Shown here in pieces: positions 52,025 through 61,652 of a DNA stretch of 64,000 nt. A program made the translations under genes and the position numbers. The notes under the pieces were generated by a model, which saw nothing but the letters and a program-made list of their open reading frames with translations, was not told the origin of the DNA and searched no databases. Source of the DNA: Mesorhizobium sp. AR07 (GTDB lineage: Bacteria; Pseudomonadota; Alphaproteobacteria; Rhizobiales; Rhizobiaceae). The first letter of the stretch is position 1, and each line of letters begins with the position of its first letter. The stretch is from the NCBI RefSeq assembly GCF_024746815.1, contig NZ_CP080525.1, forward strand, positions 2,232,001 to 2,296,000, in the 5' to 3' direction.

Positions 52025-52831
52025 TCAGTGCGACTGGCGCCGCACCGAAATATGCCAGGGAATGAGGAGGCGCTCGGCGAGCGTGACCAGGCCGAACAAA
52101 GCCAGGCCGAGGATTGTCAGGAAAAAGATGCCCGCAAAGGCAAGGTCCGGACGCATGTTGCCGGTGACGATCTGGATGTAGAAGCCGAGCCCCTGGTCCG
52201 AGCCGATGAACTCCGCGATGGCGGCGCCGACTGTCGCGTTGATCGCGGCGTATTTGAAGCCGACGAAGCATTGCGGCAGCGCTGCCGGCAGCCGGACCTT
52301 GATAAAGGTGCGCCATGCACTCGCGCCGGTCGAGACGCTGAAGCGCGACAGTTCCTCACTGAGCGAACTGAAAGCGAGAATGGCGTTGAGCACGATGGGA
52401 AAGAAACAGACCAGGAAGACGATGATCACCTTGGGCAGCAGGCCGAAACCCAGCCAGGAGATAAAGAGCGGCGCGAAAGCGATCTTGGGCACCATTTCGA
52501 CGCAGACGACAAACGGATAGATCGTGCGGCGCAGGATGGACGAGAAAGCGATGGCGAGGCCGAGCGGTAGCGCCAGGATCACCGCCACCGCATAACCCAG
52601 CACGACCTCCACGCCCGTGATCCAGGTGTAGTAGAGCAGCCGGTCGATATCCGCCCAGCCCTTCGTAACGATCACTGACGGGGGCGTCAGGATGTAGCGC
52701 GGGATTCCGAACCAGACGATGGAATACTGCCAGATGAGGAAGAACGCCGCGAAGAAGGCAATGGACATCCAGGACCGCGCAATCCAGCGGGCCGCGCGCA
52801 CCGGTGGAGAGGGTCGATCAGAGGACGCCAT
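52025..52831 (-). CDS. ABC transporter permease, NitT/TauT (SsuC/TauC) type
   Basis: The start ATG 52831 gives 268 residues. Six hydrophobic segments are seen, with the conserved loop E-E-L-S-R-F-S-V-S-T-G-A-S-A-W-R-T-F and L-P-A-A-L-P as in the SsuC/TauC group. The family loop G-x-x-x-A-E-F-I-G is seen as A-A-I-A-E-F-I-G. It overlaps the ATPase gene's stop by 14 bp. Partners are the ATPase and the periplasmic protein encoded directly upstream. Confidence 0.9.
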   Translation of the reverse strand: MASSDRPSPPVRAARWIARSWMSIAFFAAFFLIWQYSIVWFGIPRYILTPPSVIVTKGWADIDRLLYYTWITGVEVVLGYAVAVILALPLGLAIAFSSILRRTIYPFVVCVEMVPKIAFAPLFISWLGFGLLPKVIIVFLVCFFPIVLNAILAFSSLSEELSRFSVSTGASAWRTFIKVRLPAALPQCFVGFKYAAINATVGAAIAEFIGSDQGLGFYIQIVTGNMRPDLAFAGIFFLTILGLALFGLVTLAERLLIPWHISVRRQSH

Positions 52832-53585
52832 AGCCGCGAAATATCTCCTGTGCCTGCCGGACGTAGCCGATGAATTGCGGGCTGCTCTTGACTTCGAAAT
52901 CGCGCGGATAAGGCAGATCGACGGAAATGATACGTTCGATGCGTCCAGGGCGCGGCGTGATGATGGCGACGTGGGTGGAGAGCTGGATAGCCTCCTCGAT
53001 CGAGTGGGTAACGAACACAACGGTCGGATGACGCTGCATCCACAGCGCCTGCAGATCGGCGCGGATTGCTTCCCGCGTCATAGCGTCGAGCTTGCCGAGT
53101 GGCTCGTCGAGAAGCATGGTCGCGGGCTGATGCACCAACGCCTGGCAGAAGGCGGCGCGCTGCTGCATCCCGCCGGAGAGTTCGTGCGGGTAGCGTTGTT
53201 GAAAATCCTCGAGGTGGACCGAAGCGAGCAGTTCGTCCACGCTGGCGCGGTGGGCGGCCGGTGTCAGGCCTCGCAGCTCAAGCTGCAGCTCGATATTGCC
53301 TCGCACGGTGCGCCACGGCACCAGCGTATTGTCCTGAAACATGATGCCGATGTCGGTCTGTGGCCCGACGACGGTGCGCCCGTCGATCGCAATTCGGCCC
53401 CCTGTGGCGTCGAGCAACCCGGCGATCATAAGCATGAGGGTCGACTTTCCGCAGCCCGACGGACCGAGCAGCGAGACGAACTCGCCCTTCTCGATCTTCA
53501 TGTCGACTGGACCGAAGGCATGCAGGGCGCCGGGGCCTGCCCCGAACACCTTCTGCACGCCCGTCAGTTCGATAAGCGGATTCAT
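52818..53585 (-). CDS. ABC transporter ATPase, NitT/TauT type
   Basis: From ATG 53585 the protein is 255 residues, with Walker A G-P-S-G-C-G-K-S-T, Q-loop M-F-Q-D-N-T-L-V-P-W, signature L-S-G-G-M-Q-Q-R-A, Walker B M-L-L-D-E-P-L-G and H-loop V-T-H-S-I-E-E-A. These are typical of SsuB/TauB-like ATPases. It energises import by the neighbouring permease. Confidence 0.93.
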   Translation of the reverse strand: MNPLIELTGVQKVFGAGPGALHAFGPVDMKIEKGEFVSLLGPSGCGKSTLMLMIAGLLDATGGRIAIDGRTVVGPQTDIGIMFQDNTLVPWRTVRGNIELQLELRGLTPAAHRASVDELLASVHLEDFQQRYPHELSGGMQQRAAFCQALVHQPATMLLDEPLGKLDAMTREAIRADLQALWMQRHPTVVFVTHSIEEAIQLSTHVAIITPRPGRIERIISVDLPYPRDFEVKSSPQFIGYVRQAQEIFRGYGVL

Positions 53586-53652
53586 CGACGGTTCAATCTG
53601 GTCCGGCTGGAAGCGAGCACCGGAGCGACAGCAAGCCGCTCCGGTTCGCCAG

Positions 53653-54651
53653 TTACTTGACGAAATCGTTGGTGTAGAATTGCGTGGCCGCGACCTTGGG
53701 GTCGAGGTCATTGTACTTCTTCATCAGGGTCACCATGCTTTCCCAATCGGACGGTACGTTCAAGCCGAGCGTCCTGTCCTTGTTCGCGGCCGAATAGAGC
53801 AGGCTGAGCGTCACATCGAGCACCGCGCGGGCCTGTGCTTTTCCCTCGTCTTCGTTCATCGTTCCGCCGACGATGTCGCCGATCGCCGCGATCGCGGCGT
53901 CCGGATTGGCCTCGGCCGCCTTGTAGGACTTGATGGTCGCCTGCACGAAGCGCTTCACGAGGTCCGGGTTTTTCGCGACCATCTCCTTGCGCGCGACGAT
54001 GCAATATCCGATCTGGTTCACGCCATAGCTCGAATAGGGAAAGATCACCGGCGCGGCGCCGCCGTTCTTCTTGATCTCGGCCGGCTTGTCGTCGATGCCG
54101 CCTAGCATGCCCACCGTGTCGCCGGCGCCTTGCAGATAACTCGACACGAGCGCGCCGTCGGGAACATTGGTGAGTGTGATGTCGGAAGGCGAAAGGCCGG
54201 CCGTGGACAGCACGATCGGGAAGAACGTGTTGACGCCGGCATTGGATGTGGTGAGCAGCTTCTTGCCCTTGAGGTCGGAAATCTTGGCAATGCCCGCGTC
54301 GGGGCGAACCAGTACCGCATCCGCTCCCATGGCGTCGATCACCGCCACCGAGATCAGCGCGGCGCCCTGCGAGGCAAGGTTCACCATCGATCCGCACGAG
54401 CCATAGGAAAAGTCGCTGTCGCCATTGGCGACCAGGCGGTGCGCCGAGCCCGAGCCGTTGCCTGAACGGATATCGAGGTTGATGCCGGCATCCTTGTAGA
54501 ACCCCTTCACCTTGCCGAGGGCGAAGCCGGCATGCGAGCCGTAGTACATCCAGTTGAGGCGCAACTTCACATCGTCGTCAGCCTTGGCGGCGCTGACGAG
54601 CAGCATGGTGGTTGCCACGGCTCCAAGCATCAAATTCTTGAAATTGGTCAT
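53653..54651 (-). CDS. ABC transporter substrate-binding protein, NMT1/NitT/TauT type
   Basis: The 332-residue protein has a signal peptide (L-M-L-G-A-V-A-T-T-M-L-L-V-S-A-A-K-A-D). The periplasmic binding domain is of NMT1-like type: L-R-L-N-W-M-Y-Y-G-S-H-A-G-F-A-L-G-K-V-K-G-F-Y, then L-K-G-K-K-L-L-T-T-S-N-A-G-V-N, and F-V-Q-A-T-I-K-S-Y. Such proteins bind aromatic acids, taurine, nitrate or pyrimidine precursors. The ligand is not predictable. It stands just upstream of its ATPase and permease genes. Confidence 0.9.
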   Translation of the reverse strand: MTNFKNLMLGAVATTMLLVSAAKADDDVKLRLNWMYYGSHAGFALGKVKGFYKDAGINLDIRSGNGSGSAHRLVANGDSDFSYGSCGSMVNLASQGAALISVAVIDAMGADAVLVRPDAGIAKISDLKGKKLLTTSNAGVNTFFPIVLSTAGLSPSDITLTNVPDGALVSSYLQGAGDTVGMLGGIDDKPAEIKKNGGAAPVIFPYSSYGVNQIGYCIVARKEMVAKNPDLVKRFVQATIKSYKAAEANPDAAIAAIGDIVGGTMNEDEGKAQARAVLDVTLSLLYSAANKDRTLGLNVPSDWESMVTLMKKYNDLDPKVAATQFYTNDFVK

Positions 54652-54701
54652 AGCTGTCGCTCCTGTTGATTTGTCGTTTCTTGTTATGTTCCCTATGTTG
54701 T

Positions 54702-55679
54702 CTAGCTGGTCACGAGACGCGGAACGCCCGCGGCCCGCATCATGTCAAGTGTCCTGGCACGATAGTTCTGGCGAATGTCACGTGTTGGCGGACGGCATCG
54801 GCTCGACGGCAGTCCGATCAATTCCATGCACAATTTGTCGAGATAGCCGTCGCCGCTCGTGTAGCCTTTCTCGATCTCGACCCACAGCTTGTAGAAGGGC
54901 ATGGCCTCTTCCACCATCATCCGCGCGATCTCGGGGTAATTCTCCGCCTTGACCTCGTCGATAAGCTTGATGCCCCATTCCGGCCAGTAGTTGCAGAGGT
55001 GCACCTCGAATGCCTGTGCACCCAGCGACGGCATCGCCGAATATGGAAAGAACAGATTGTTGTCGATGATCGTGAAGCGCTTGGAGAAATTCGAGGTGAC
55101 ATCCTCGAATTCCATGGCGTCCGTTCGCGGCGTCGCCCATTTCAGGCCGACAACGTTTTCGATCCTGGCCAGACGATCGATCATGCCGAACGAGAGGCTC
55201 GTCGAGGTCCAGAACGTGTTGTAGACGATGATGCCGATACGGGGCGCCGCCTTGGCCGCGGCCATGACGAACTCCTCGAAATCGGCTTCCGTGTGCGTGA
55301 AGTAGAACGGGCACGAGACCTGAAGGAAGTCGAACCCCATCGACTGCGCTGCCTGCGCCAGCCGCACGAGTTCCAGCGTGCTGGTCGATTGCCCGCCGAA
55401 GGCCAGGGGAACGCGCCCCTGCGCTTCGTCGACAACGGTTTCGCCAACGCCGATCCGCTCCTCGAACGACATCGTCGAAAAGTCGCCCGCCGCCCCGCCC
55501 GCCAGGAGCGTGGCATATTCGGTGTTCAGGCCATTGTCGATCAGGAAGCGGACATAGGCTCGGATTGCCTGGTGATTGACCGGAAAGCCGGTGCTGTCTT
55601 CGAATGCCGTGGGTATCGTCACGTAGCATCCAGCCAGCCGCGATTTCAATTTTTCAAAGTCCAAAGTCATCTCCTTCAT
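54702..55679 (-). CDS. Dihydrodipicolinate synthase/N-acetylneuraminate lyase family protein
   Basis: The 325-residue TIM-barrel protein has the Schiff-base Lys in N-V-V-G-L-K-W-A-T-P near residue 165 and the Tyr in I-I-V-Y-N-T-F-W near 145. The usual G-T-T-G-E motif is altered to G-G-A-A-G-D, so the carboxylate-binding site differs from DHDPS and canonical sialic-acid lyase. The family contains aldolases and dehydratases of 2-keto-3-deoxy acids. With two sialidase-like proteins and a dehydratase-like enolase in the same run, a sialic-acid-like or sugar-acid lyase is a fair guess. The substrate is not established. Confidence 0.86.
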   Translation of the reverse strand: MKEMTLDFEKLKSRLAGCYVTIPTAFEDSTGFPVNHQAIRAYVRFLIDNGLNTEYATLLAGGAAGDFSTMSFEERIGVGETVVDEAQGRVPLAFGGQSTSTLELVRLAQAAQSMGFDFLQVSCPFYFTHTEADFEEFVMAAAKAAPRIGIIVYNTFWTSTSLSFGMIDRLARIENVVGLKWATPRTDAMEFEDVTSNFSKRFTIIDNNLFFPYSAMPSLGAQAFEVHLCNYWPEWGIKLIDEVKAENYPEIARMMVEEAMPFYKLWVEIEKGYTSGDGYLDKLCMELIGLPSSRCRPPTRDIRQNYRARTLDMMRAAGVPRLVTS

Positions 55680-55790
55680 GCAGGCCTGGCACAGTCGTCA
55701 TTGCCCGCCGCTCTGTTCGTTTCGCGTTGACCGTCACTTACCTTCGTTCGAACTGACGAAGCCGAGCACAGGGCCAGGACAAGTCCGCCC

Positions 55791-56894
55791 CTAGAGTTCC
55801 CGCTTGAGCGGTATCGTTTTGCCGTCCTGGGCAAACAGATGCGCCCTGCGCCAATCCACGCCGATCTCGCATTTTCCCGGCCCGACGCTCCTTGCCTCCT
55901 CGTCGCCTTGCCGCATGACCAGCGCGCCCGCCGGATGCGCGGGTGCATGCAGGAAGCTCTCGCCGCCAAGCCGTTCCACGAACTCGACATCGGCCTGCAG
56001 TCGCGGGCCGGCAGTCCGGAGCGTGTTGAAATGCTCCGGCCTGATGCCGACGGTCACGCTGCCGGAGAGCGCCATCGGTTGTGCCAGGTTCAGTTCCACG
56101 CTGCCCCCGGTCGTTCCCGGGATCCGTAGCGTCAGGCGCGTCCCGTCCTGCCCCTCGACGGAAGCCTCGAGGAAACTCATCTTGGGCGAGCCCATGAAGC
56201 CGGCGACGAACCGGTTGCAGGGCGCGTCGTAGATTTGCGCCGGCGTTCCGAACTGCTCGATCACGCCATCGCGCAACACCACGATGCGATCGGCCAGCGT
56301 CATCGCCTCGGTCTGATCGTGCGTGACATAGATCATCGTGGCGCCCAGGCTTCTGTGCAGCTTGGCGAGTTCGAGCCGCATCTGGACACGCAGTTCGGCG
56401 TCGAGGTTCGACAGCGGTTCGTCGAACAGGAACACTTCGGGTTCGCGCACGATCGCCCGGCCGATCGCCACGCGCTGCCGCTGTCCTCCGGAAAGCTCCT
56501 TGGGAAGCCTGCCCAGCAGCGGGCCAAGCTGAAGCGTGTCGGCGACGGCAGCGACCCTCTTGTCGCGCTCGGCTTTCGGCATGCCCTGCATCAGCAAGGA
56601 GAAGGCCATGTTCTCGGCGACCGTCTTGTGCGGATAGAGCGCGTAGCTCTGGAACACCATGGCCACGCCGCGATTTGCCGGCGGCACGCCGCGCATCGGC
56701 TTGCCGCCGATCGCCACCGCGCCGCCGCTGATCGGCTCCAGGCCGCAGATCATGCGCAGCAACGTCGATTTTCCGCAGCCCGACGGCCCGATGAAGACCA
56801 GGAATTCACCATGCTCGATCGTCAGATCAACGCCGGGGATAATGATCTTCTCGCCATATTTCTTGGAAACGCCCGAAAGCTCAACCCTGGCCAT
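55791..56894 (-). CDS. ABC transporter ATPase, UgpC/MsmK type
   Basis: The start ATG 56894 gives 367 residues. Walker A G-P-S-G-C-G-K-S-T, Q-loop V-F-Q-S-Y-A-L-Y-P-H, signature L-S-G-G-Q-R-Q-R-V, Walker B V-F-L-F-D-E-P-L-S and H-loop V-T-H-D-Q are present. A C-terminal TOBE domain (V-T-V-G-I-R-P-E-H) follows. This is the CUT1-type ATPase that serves sugar importers, and it pairs with the permeases at 60786-62572. It overlaps the sialidase-like gene by 14 bp. Confidence 0.94.
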   Translation of the reverse strand: MARVELSGVSKKYGEKIIIPGVDLTIEHGEFLVFIGPSGCGKSTLLRMICGLEPISGGAVAIGGKPMRGVPPANRGVAMVFQSYALYPHKTVAENMAFSLLMQGMPKAERDKRVAAVADTLQLGPLLGRLPKELSGGQRQRVAIGRAIVREPEVFLFDEPLSNLDAELRVQMRLELAKLHRSLGATMIYVTHDQTEAMTLADRIVVLRDGVIEQFGTPAQIYDAPCNRFVAGFMGSPKMSFLEASVEGQDGTRLTLRIPGTTGGSVELNLAQPMALSGSVTVGIRPEHFNTLRTAGPRLQADVEFVERLGGESFLHAPAHPAGALVMRQGDEEARSVGPGKCEIGVDWRRAHLFAQDGKTIPLKREL

Positions 56895-58032
56895 AAGCAA
56901 GTCCTTCCTGGCGCCAGCCGTCAGCGTCGGGCACGAGAACGCTGGCATGGATGCCTGTGATGCCTTGGAAATCCTGCGCGTAGTAAATGACGTAGAGGCT
57001 GCCGTCGGCGCGCATAGCCAGCGATGGATAGCCCAGATCCCGGTTGGGAAGGCCTGAGCGGACCATGTAGGGACTGGCCGAATTCCAGCTGTTTCCCTTG
57101 TCTTGCGAGATGTAGAGCGCAATGCCGAAGGGCGCGCGCCGTCTTCCGGCGACGCAGGCGATGCGGCCGTCGTCGAGTTCCACCATATCGGCCGGATAGT
57201 CTTCGATTCCGGTCGGCGATGGGGCGCTCCATGAGACACCGCCATCCCCCGAACTGACGACATGCAGGATGCGCGAGACATTGTCGCGCAGGAGCATGAC
57301 GATACGTCCATCGCGCAACAGGATGGGCGCGGGTTCTTCGTAGGCATGCCCCTCGCCCGCCGCGACAAGGCGCGGCTCGGACCAGCTTCGGCCGCCGTCG
57401 CCCGACCGCACCGTGAAAACGGCGGCATAGTTCGGCACATCGCAGAGCGGCAGCATGATTTCGCCGTCGACCTCTATGCCGCCACGCATGCCGTAGCCGC
57501 CGCTGAACGGCGTCGTGTCGATGCGCGTCGACGCGGTGAAGGTGTTTGCGCCGTCGACCGAACGATGGACCCATGTCTGCCCGCCGCCGCGCGCCCAGGG
57601 ATAGCGCTCGGCAAGCTCGGACTTCTGCGGCGTCCAGTCCCGGAGTTCGGCGGCCATGGCCTCGGCGCCCACCAGTTGCTCCGGCCGTGTATAGGCGCCG
57701 GGCGCAAGATGGGCCTGCGCATAGGCGAGCGTATGCCAGTCGAACCGCCACTGGTTCAGCAGCACAACGCCCGAGCGCAGCGGGGTAAGGCCGGCGCATT
57801 CCACGCCTTGCCAGCCGAAGTCGGGGACGATGGAAGGAGCCGACCAGCTTCTCCCCTCGTCCGCCGATCGCATCAGCATGTTGCAGTACAGCGGGTCCTG
57901 CGGAGGATGCAGGACCCCGGCACGGCGGCGCGACTGCGTGAATACCAGCAACCAATTGTCGTTGGCCGCAACCGCGAGATGCGGATGCGCGCTGTATACA
58001 TGCTGATCGCAATGGATCGTCTGGTAATCCAT
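56881..58032 (-). CDS. Sialidase-like (BNR/Asp-box) beta-propeller protein
   Basis: From M-D-Y-Q-T-I-H (58032) it is about 383 residues. Starts at 58065 or 58101 are possible, but none has a clear ribosome site, and the earlier ones would overlap the upstream gene. Several Asp-boxes (S-x-D-x-G-x-S/T-W) are visible: S-A-D-E-G-R-S-W-S, S-V-D-G-A-N-T-F, S-G-D-G-G-R-S-W-S, S-G-D-G-G-V-S-W-S and S-Q-D-K-G-N-S-W. No signal peptide is seen, so it would act in the cytoplasm. The family includes sialidases and other glycosidases. Activity on sialic acid is not shown by sequence alone. Confidence 0.83.
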   Translation of the reverse strand: MDYQTIHCDQHVYSAHPHLAVAANDNWLLVFTQSRRRAGVLHPPQDPLYCNMLMRSADEGRSWSAPSIVPDFGWQGVECAGLTPLRSGVVLLNQWRFDWHTLAYAQAHLAPGAYTRPEQLVGAEAMAAELRDWTPQKSELAERYPWARGGGQTWVHRSVDGANTFTASTRIDTTPFSGGYGMRGGIEVDGEIMLPLCDVPNYAAVFTVRSGDGGRSWSEPRLVAAGEGHAYEEPAPILLRDGRIVMLLRDNVSRILHVVSSGDGGVSWSAPSPTGIEDYPADMVELDDGRIACVAGRRRAPFGIALYISQDKGNSWNSASPYMVRSGLPNRDLGYPSLAMRADGSLYVIYYAQDFQGITGIHASVLVPDADGWRQEGLAYGQG

Positions 58033-58072
58033 TCGAGATATCAAGGCTGCCGCGCCGGATGTCATTGACGGC

Positions 58073-59281
58073 TCAGACCCGGAAGCGCGTGCAACGGACA
58101 TATTGCAGCGGCTTCGGATCGTCGCTCCATTCGTGATACGAGCAGACTATTGCACCGTCCTGCGTCTGGACGACGCTGGGGTAGCCGATGTGCTGGTAGA
58201 TGCCCGGATGGTTCCAGTCGACACCACCACCCTCGATCTTGCCGGAGGCCGGAGACATGCGGCTCGAACCTGGGGTCTCGGTCACCGTCTGGCCGGGCAC
58301 GCCGCCCTCGCGAATAACGAACTCGTTCTTCACATCCCAGGTCACGCCATCATCCGAAATGATCGCACGCACGCCATAAGGCGGCCGCCGATAGCCGTAG
58401 ACCATCAGATAGCGTCCATCCTGAAGCGCGATGAGCTCTGGCGGATAGCCCCAGATGTTGGTCCACTTCGGTGGCGTCCAGCTGAAGCCGTCATCCTCGG
58501 AGACGATCATGACCATGTTCTTGGCGTCACTGGTCGGGTTGACATGCGTGCGCATGAAACAGACCAGCCTGCCGTCCGCGAGCCGGACCAGGCCGGGCTC
58601 CTCATAGTCGATGATGCTGGCCGGGTCGTAGCCCAGCGTCGAGAAGTATTCCCAATTGTCGCCGCCATCGTCCGAGCGCATCAGCGCCGAGCGCGTGCTT
58701 TCGCCCTCACCCTCTTCCTCATAGCCATGGATACGGCCGTAGAGGCCCATGAGCAGCGAGCCGTTCGGCAGCTCCCAGCAGCCGAGGCGGCAGCCGCCAT
58801 GCTTGAGCGGGCGGACATTGACGGGGATGGGCTGGGTCCAAGTCTCGCCGCCGTCCTTGGACTTGACGACGAAGGTACCGAGCCAGGCCTGCGTCTTGTA
58901 GGCCCAGGTCCAGTCGCCCCATTCCTTGGTGTTGGGATGCGAACTCCATGACGGCTGTTCAGGCTTGATGCCGCGCTTGAAGAAGCCGGTGATGGTCAGG
59001 TTGACGATGAGCGTGCCATCCTGCGTTTCGCAGATGCCGCAGTCCCAATTGCCCTGCGTTTCGGACCAGGGCAGGACGACCTTTGGCGGGCTCCAGGTCT
59101 TGCCGCCATCCTTCGAGCGGGTCATCAGCGTCTGGCCACTGTCGTGATGGAAGGGGAAGCGCTCTTCGTTGAACACGGCGAGTATATCGCCGTTCTTCAG
59201 AAGCCGCGTCGCGATCTGGTTGACGCAATGCGCCGGATCCTTGAAGATCGTGAAGTGTTCAACGTCTCTCATAACAGTCAT
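58073..59281 (-). CDS. Sialidase-like (BNR/Asp-box) beta-propeller protein
   Basis: The start at 59281 (M-T-V-M-R-D-V) has GAGGAAAT upstream. The 402-residue product has Asp-boxes S-K-D-G-G-K-T-W, S-K-D-G-G-E-T-W, S-D-D-G-G-D-N-W and S-E-D-D-G-F-S-W, and an N-terminal I-A-T-R-L-L-K-N-G-D region where the family has its catalytic arginines. No signal peptide is seen. It is distinct from the next gene's product, so the run encodes two different propellers and not a recent duplicate. A hydrolase for an oligosaccharide taken up by the nearby importer is plausible. Confidence 0.87.
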   Translation of the reverse strand: MTVMRDVEHFTIFKDPAHCVNQIATRLLKNGDILAVFNEERFPFHHDSGQTLMTRSKDGGKTWSPPKVVLPWSETQGNWDCGICETQDGTLIVNLTITGFFKRGIKPEQPSWSSHPNTKEWGDWTWAYKTQAWLGTFVVKSKDGGETWTQPIPVNVRPLKHGGCRLGCWELPNGSLLMGLYGRIHGYEEEGEGESTRSALMRSDDGGDNWEYFSTLGYDPASIIDYEEPGLVRLADGRLVCFMRTHVNPTSDAKNMVMIVSEDDGFSWTPPKWTNIWGYPPELIALQDGRYLMVYGYRRPPYGVRAIISDDGVTWDVKNEFVIREGGVPGQTVTETPGSSRMSPASGKIEGGGVDWNHPGIYQHIGYPSVVQTQDGAIVCSYHEWSDDPKPLQYVRCTRFRV

Positions 59282-59319
59282 TCCCTGATTTCCTCTTTTG
59301 GGATGTCTTCTCTCACGGC

Positions 59320-60789
59320 CTACAGCCGGATTCCGATGTTCTTGATGCTGAGATAATTGCGGATGCCGGGCAATCCGCGCTCGCGGCCGACCCCGCTGTC
59401 CTTGATGCCGCCGGTCGGCGCCTGGACACCGCCGATGAACCAGCCATTGATCCAGACCGAGCCGGCCTCGACGTCGCGGGCGAATGTCAGGGCGCGCGAG
59501 ATGTCGCGGCTGTAGACGCCGGCGACGAGCCCAAAGCCGAGGCCGTTGGTCATGGCGAGCGCCTCGTCGGCGGTGTCGAAGGACAGTGCCACGGCGACGG
59601 GACCGAAGATCTCTTCGCACGCCAGCGCGCTTGCCGGATTAACGCCATCGAAAATGGTCGGTTCGACGAAATAGCCGGTCTCGAGTCCTTTCGGACGGCC
59701 GCCGCCGAGCCGCACTGTCGCTCCCGATGCGCGGCCCCCGTCGATGTAGGATCGAACTTTGGCATGCTGCTCCTTCGAGACCAGCGGCCCGAGATCGCAA
59801 TTGTCGAGGCCCCGGCCGACGGTCAGCCTGGCCGCGCCCTCCGCCAGCCGGTCGAGGAATTCCTCGCGGATCGATCGATGCAGCAGGAACCGCGACGACG
59901 AAGAGCAGACCTGGCCGCTGTTGCCGAAAGCCCCGTCAAGGGCGTCGAAGGCGGCCCTTTCCAGATCGGCGTCCTCGAACACCACCATCGGGTTCTTGCC
60001 GCCGAGTTCGAGCACCACGGGCTTCAGCCCCTGTGCCGCGCCAGCGTAGATCTTGCGCCCGGTTTCGACCGAGCCGGTAAAGGTGATGCCGCGTACGAGG
60101 GGATGTGAGACGAGCGCCGCCCCGGCGTCTTCGCCAAAGCCCGCCACGACATTCACCACGCCATCGGGCAACCCCGCCCTCTGGCACAGTTCGGCGAAGG
60201 CCAGCGCCGTGAGCGGCGATTGCTCGGCAGGCTTGATCACGACTGTGCAGCCTGCGGCAAGTGCCGGCGCCACCGAGCGCGCGACCATGCCCAGCGGATA
60301 GTTCCAGGGCACGATATGGCCGGTCACGCCGACCGGCTCCAGCATGGTGAAGTCGACGACATCGCGACCGAGTGGGATCGTCGACCCTTCCATCTTGTCG
60401 GCAGCACCGGCATTGTAGCGCAGCGTCGCGCACACGCCCCTGATGTCGCCGAGCGCCTCCTTGACCGGCTTGCCGACATCGAGCGTTTCGAGCAGTGCAA
60501 ATCGTTCGGCTTCCGATTCCAGCAAATCCGCGAGCTTGAAGAGCAGCCGTCCGCGTTCGGCCGGGCTCAGGCCGCGCCAGTCACCATGCAGCGCGCGGTG
60601 CGCGACCCTGACCGCGGCGTCGATATCGCCGGCGTCACCGCGCGCCACGACTGCCAACACCGCTTCCGTGCTGGGATCGATCGTTTCGAATGTTCGACCG
60701 TCAGCGGATTTTCGCCACTTGCCGTCGATGAAATGCTGGCCCGGCAAAGGATCGATGAGATCGGTGCGGGAATAGGTTCGTACCGTCAT
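59320..60789 (-). CDS. Aldehyde dehydrogenase (NAD-dependent)
   Basis: The 489-residue protein has V-P-W-N-Y-P-L-G near residue 150, K-P-A-E-Q-S-P-L-T, F-T-G-S-V-E-T-G, the catalytic Glu in L-E-L-G-G-K-N-P and the catalytic Cys in G-Q-V-C-S-S. It is distinct from the second ALDH in the run (at 50492), suggesting two aldehyde oxidation steps. The stop lies 38 bp before the sialidase-like gene, and the start overlaps the permease stop by 4 bp. Confidence 0.93.
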   Translation of the reverse strand: MTVRTYSRTDLIDPLPGQHFIDGKWRKSADGRTFETIDPSTEAVLAVVARGDAGDIDAAVRVAHRALHGDWRGLSPAERGRLLFKLADLLESEAERFALLETLDVGKPVKEALGDIRGVCATLRYNAGAADKMEGSTIPLGRDVVDFTMLEPVGVTGHIVPWNYPLGMVARSVAPALAAGCTVVIKPAEQSPLTALAFAELCQRAGLPDGVVNVVAGFGEDAGAALVSHPLVRGITFTGSVETGRKIYAGAAQGLKPVVLELGGKNPMVVFEDADLERAAFDALDGAFGNSGQVCSSSSRFLLHRSIREEFLDRLAEGAARLTVGRGLDNCDLGPLVSKEQHAKVRSYIDGGRASGATVRLGGGRPKGLETGYFVEPTIFDGVNPASALACEEIFGPVAVALSFDTADEALAMTNGLGFGLVAGVYSRDISRALTFARDVEAGSVWINGWFIGGVQAPTGGIKDSGVGRERGLPGIRNYLSIKNIGIRL

Positions 60790-61652
60790 TGCTTCACGCT
60801 GCCCTGCGAAAGACCTTGGATGAAATAGCGCTGCAGGAAACAGAACAGCAGCAGGCTGGGGATGCTCAGGATGGTCACCGCCGCCATGGCGACGCTATAG
60901 CCCTCGATCTGGGTCTGCGTTCCGACCACTGGCGTGAAGGCGGCTATGCCGACCGGAAGCGTTTTCATCGACTCGTCGAAGGTGACGAGGAGCGGCCACA
61001 GGAAGTTGTTCCAGTTCAGGGTGAAGATGATGACCGAAGCCGCGATTGCCGGCGCCCTGGCGAGCGGCAGTGCAATGCGAAAGAACAGGTTGAACGGTCC
61101 CGCACCGTCCATTTTCGCGGCCTCCTCCAGTTCCTTGGGGAACGACAGGAAGAACTGGCGGAAGATGTAGACGCTGAAGACATTGCCGATCGATGGCAGG
61201 ATAAGCGCCTGGTAGCTGCTTGCCCAACCGATTTTGACGAAGCCAAGCAGCAATGGGATCACCGAAACCTCGGTGGGTATCATCAGCGAGGCGAGGAAGA
61301 TGTAGAACAGCGTGTCCCGGCCGGGAAACCGCATGCGCGCCAAGGCGTAGCCGGCCATCGCACCGAACAGGACACAGAGGAAGGTCGATACCGTCGCCTG
61401 CACGACGCTGTTGAAGCCCCAGCGTATGACGGGGTAGTCGAAGACCTTGATGTAGTTGTTGAGGGTGATGCGATGGGGCAGCCATTCGATGTCCTTGGTC
61501 ATGACATCGCCTGGAAACTTGAAGGACGTCGACACCATCCAGACGAAGGGCAGCGCCCAGAGAATGGCGACGGCCATGCCGAGCGGCCAGATGAAGAGAT
61601 CCGCTCTTTCGAGGCCGTGCGCCTCGAGCTTTTGGTCCAGCCAAGCGGTCAT
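60786..61652 (-). CDS. ABC sugar permease, CUT1 family (MalG/UgpE-like)
   Basis: The 288-residue protein starts at ATG 61652. Six helices are seen, and the EAA loop reads E-L-E-E-A-A-K-M-D-G-A-G-P-F-N-L-F. F-F-L-S-F-P-K-E-L and V-F-S-V-Y-I-F-R-Q-F are typical for MalG-like subunits. It overlaps the partner permease by one base and is followed by the aldehyde dehydrogenase gene. Confidence 0.94.
   Translation of the reverse strand: MTAWLDQKLEAHGLERADLFIWPLGMAVAILWALPFVWMVSTSFKFPGDVMTKDIEWLPHRITLNNYIKVFDYPVIRWGFNSVVQATVSTFLCVLFGAMAGYALARMRFPGRDTLFYIFLASLMIPTEVSVIPLLLGFVKIGWASSYQALILPSIGNVFSVYIFRQFFLSFPKELEEAAKMDGAGPFNLFFRIALPLARAPAIAASVIIFTLNWNNFLWPLLVTFDESMKTLPVGIAAFTPVVGTQTQIEGYSVAMAAVTILSIPSLLLFCFLQRYFIQGLSQGSVKQ

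Noticed and set aside
54702..59281. Classical nan operon for N-acetylneuraminate
   Set aside because: No NanE, NanK, NagA or NagB homologue is present, and the lyase-family protein has a changed substrate motif, so a standard sialic acid pathway cannot be claimed.
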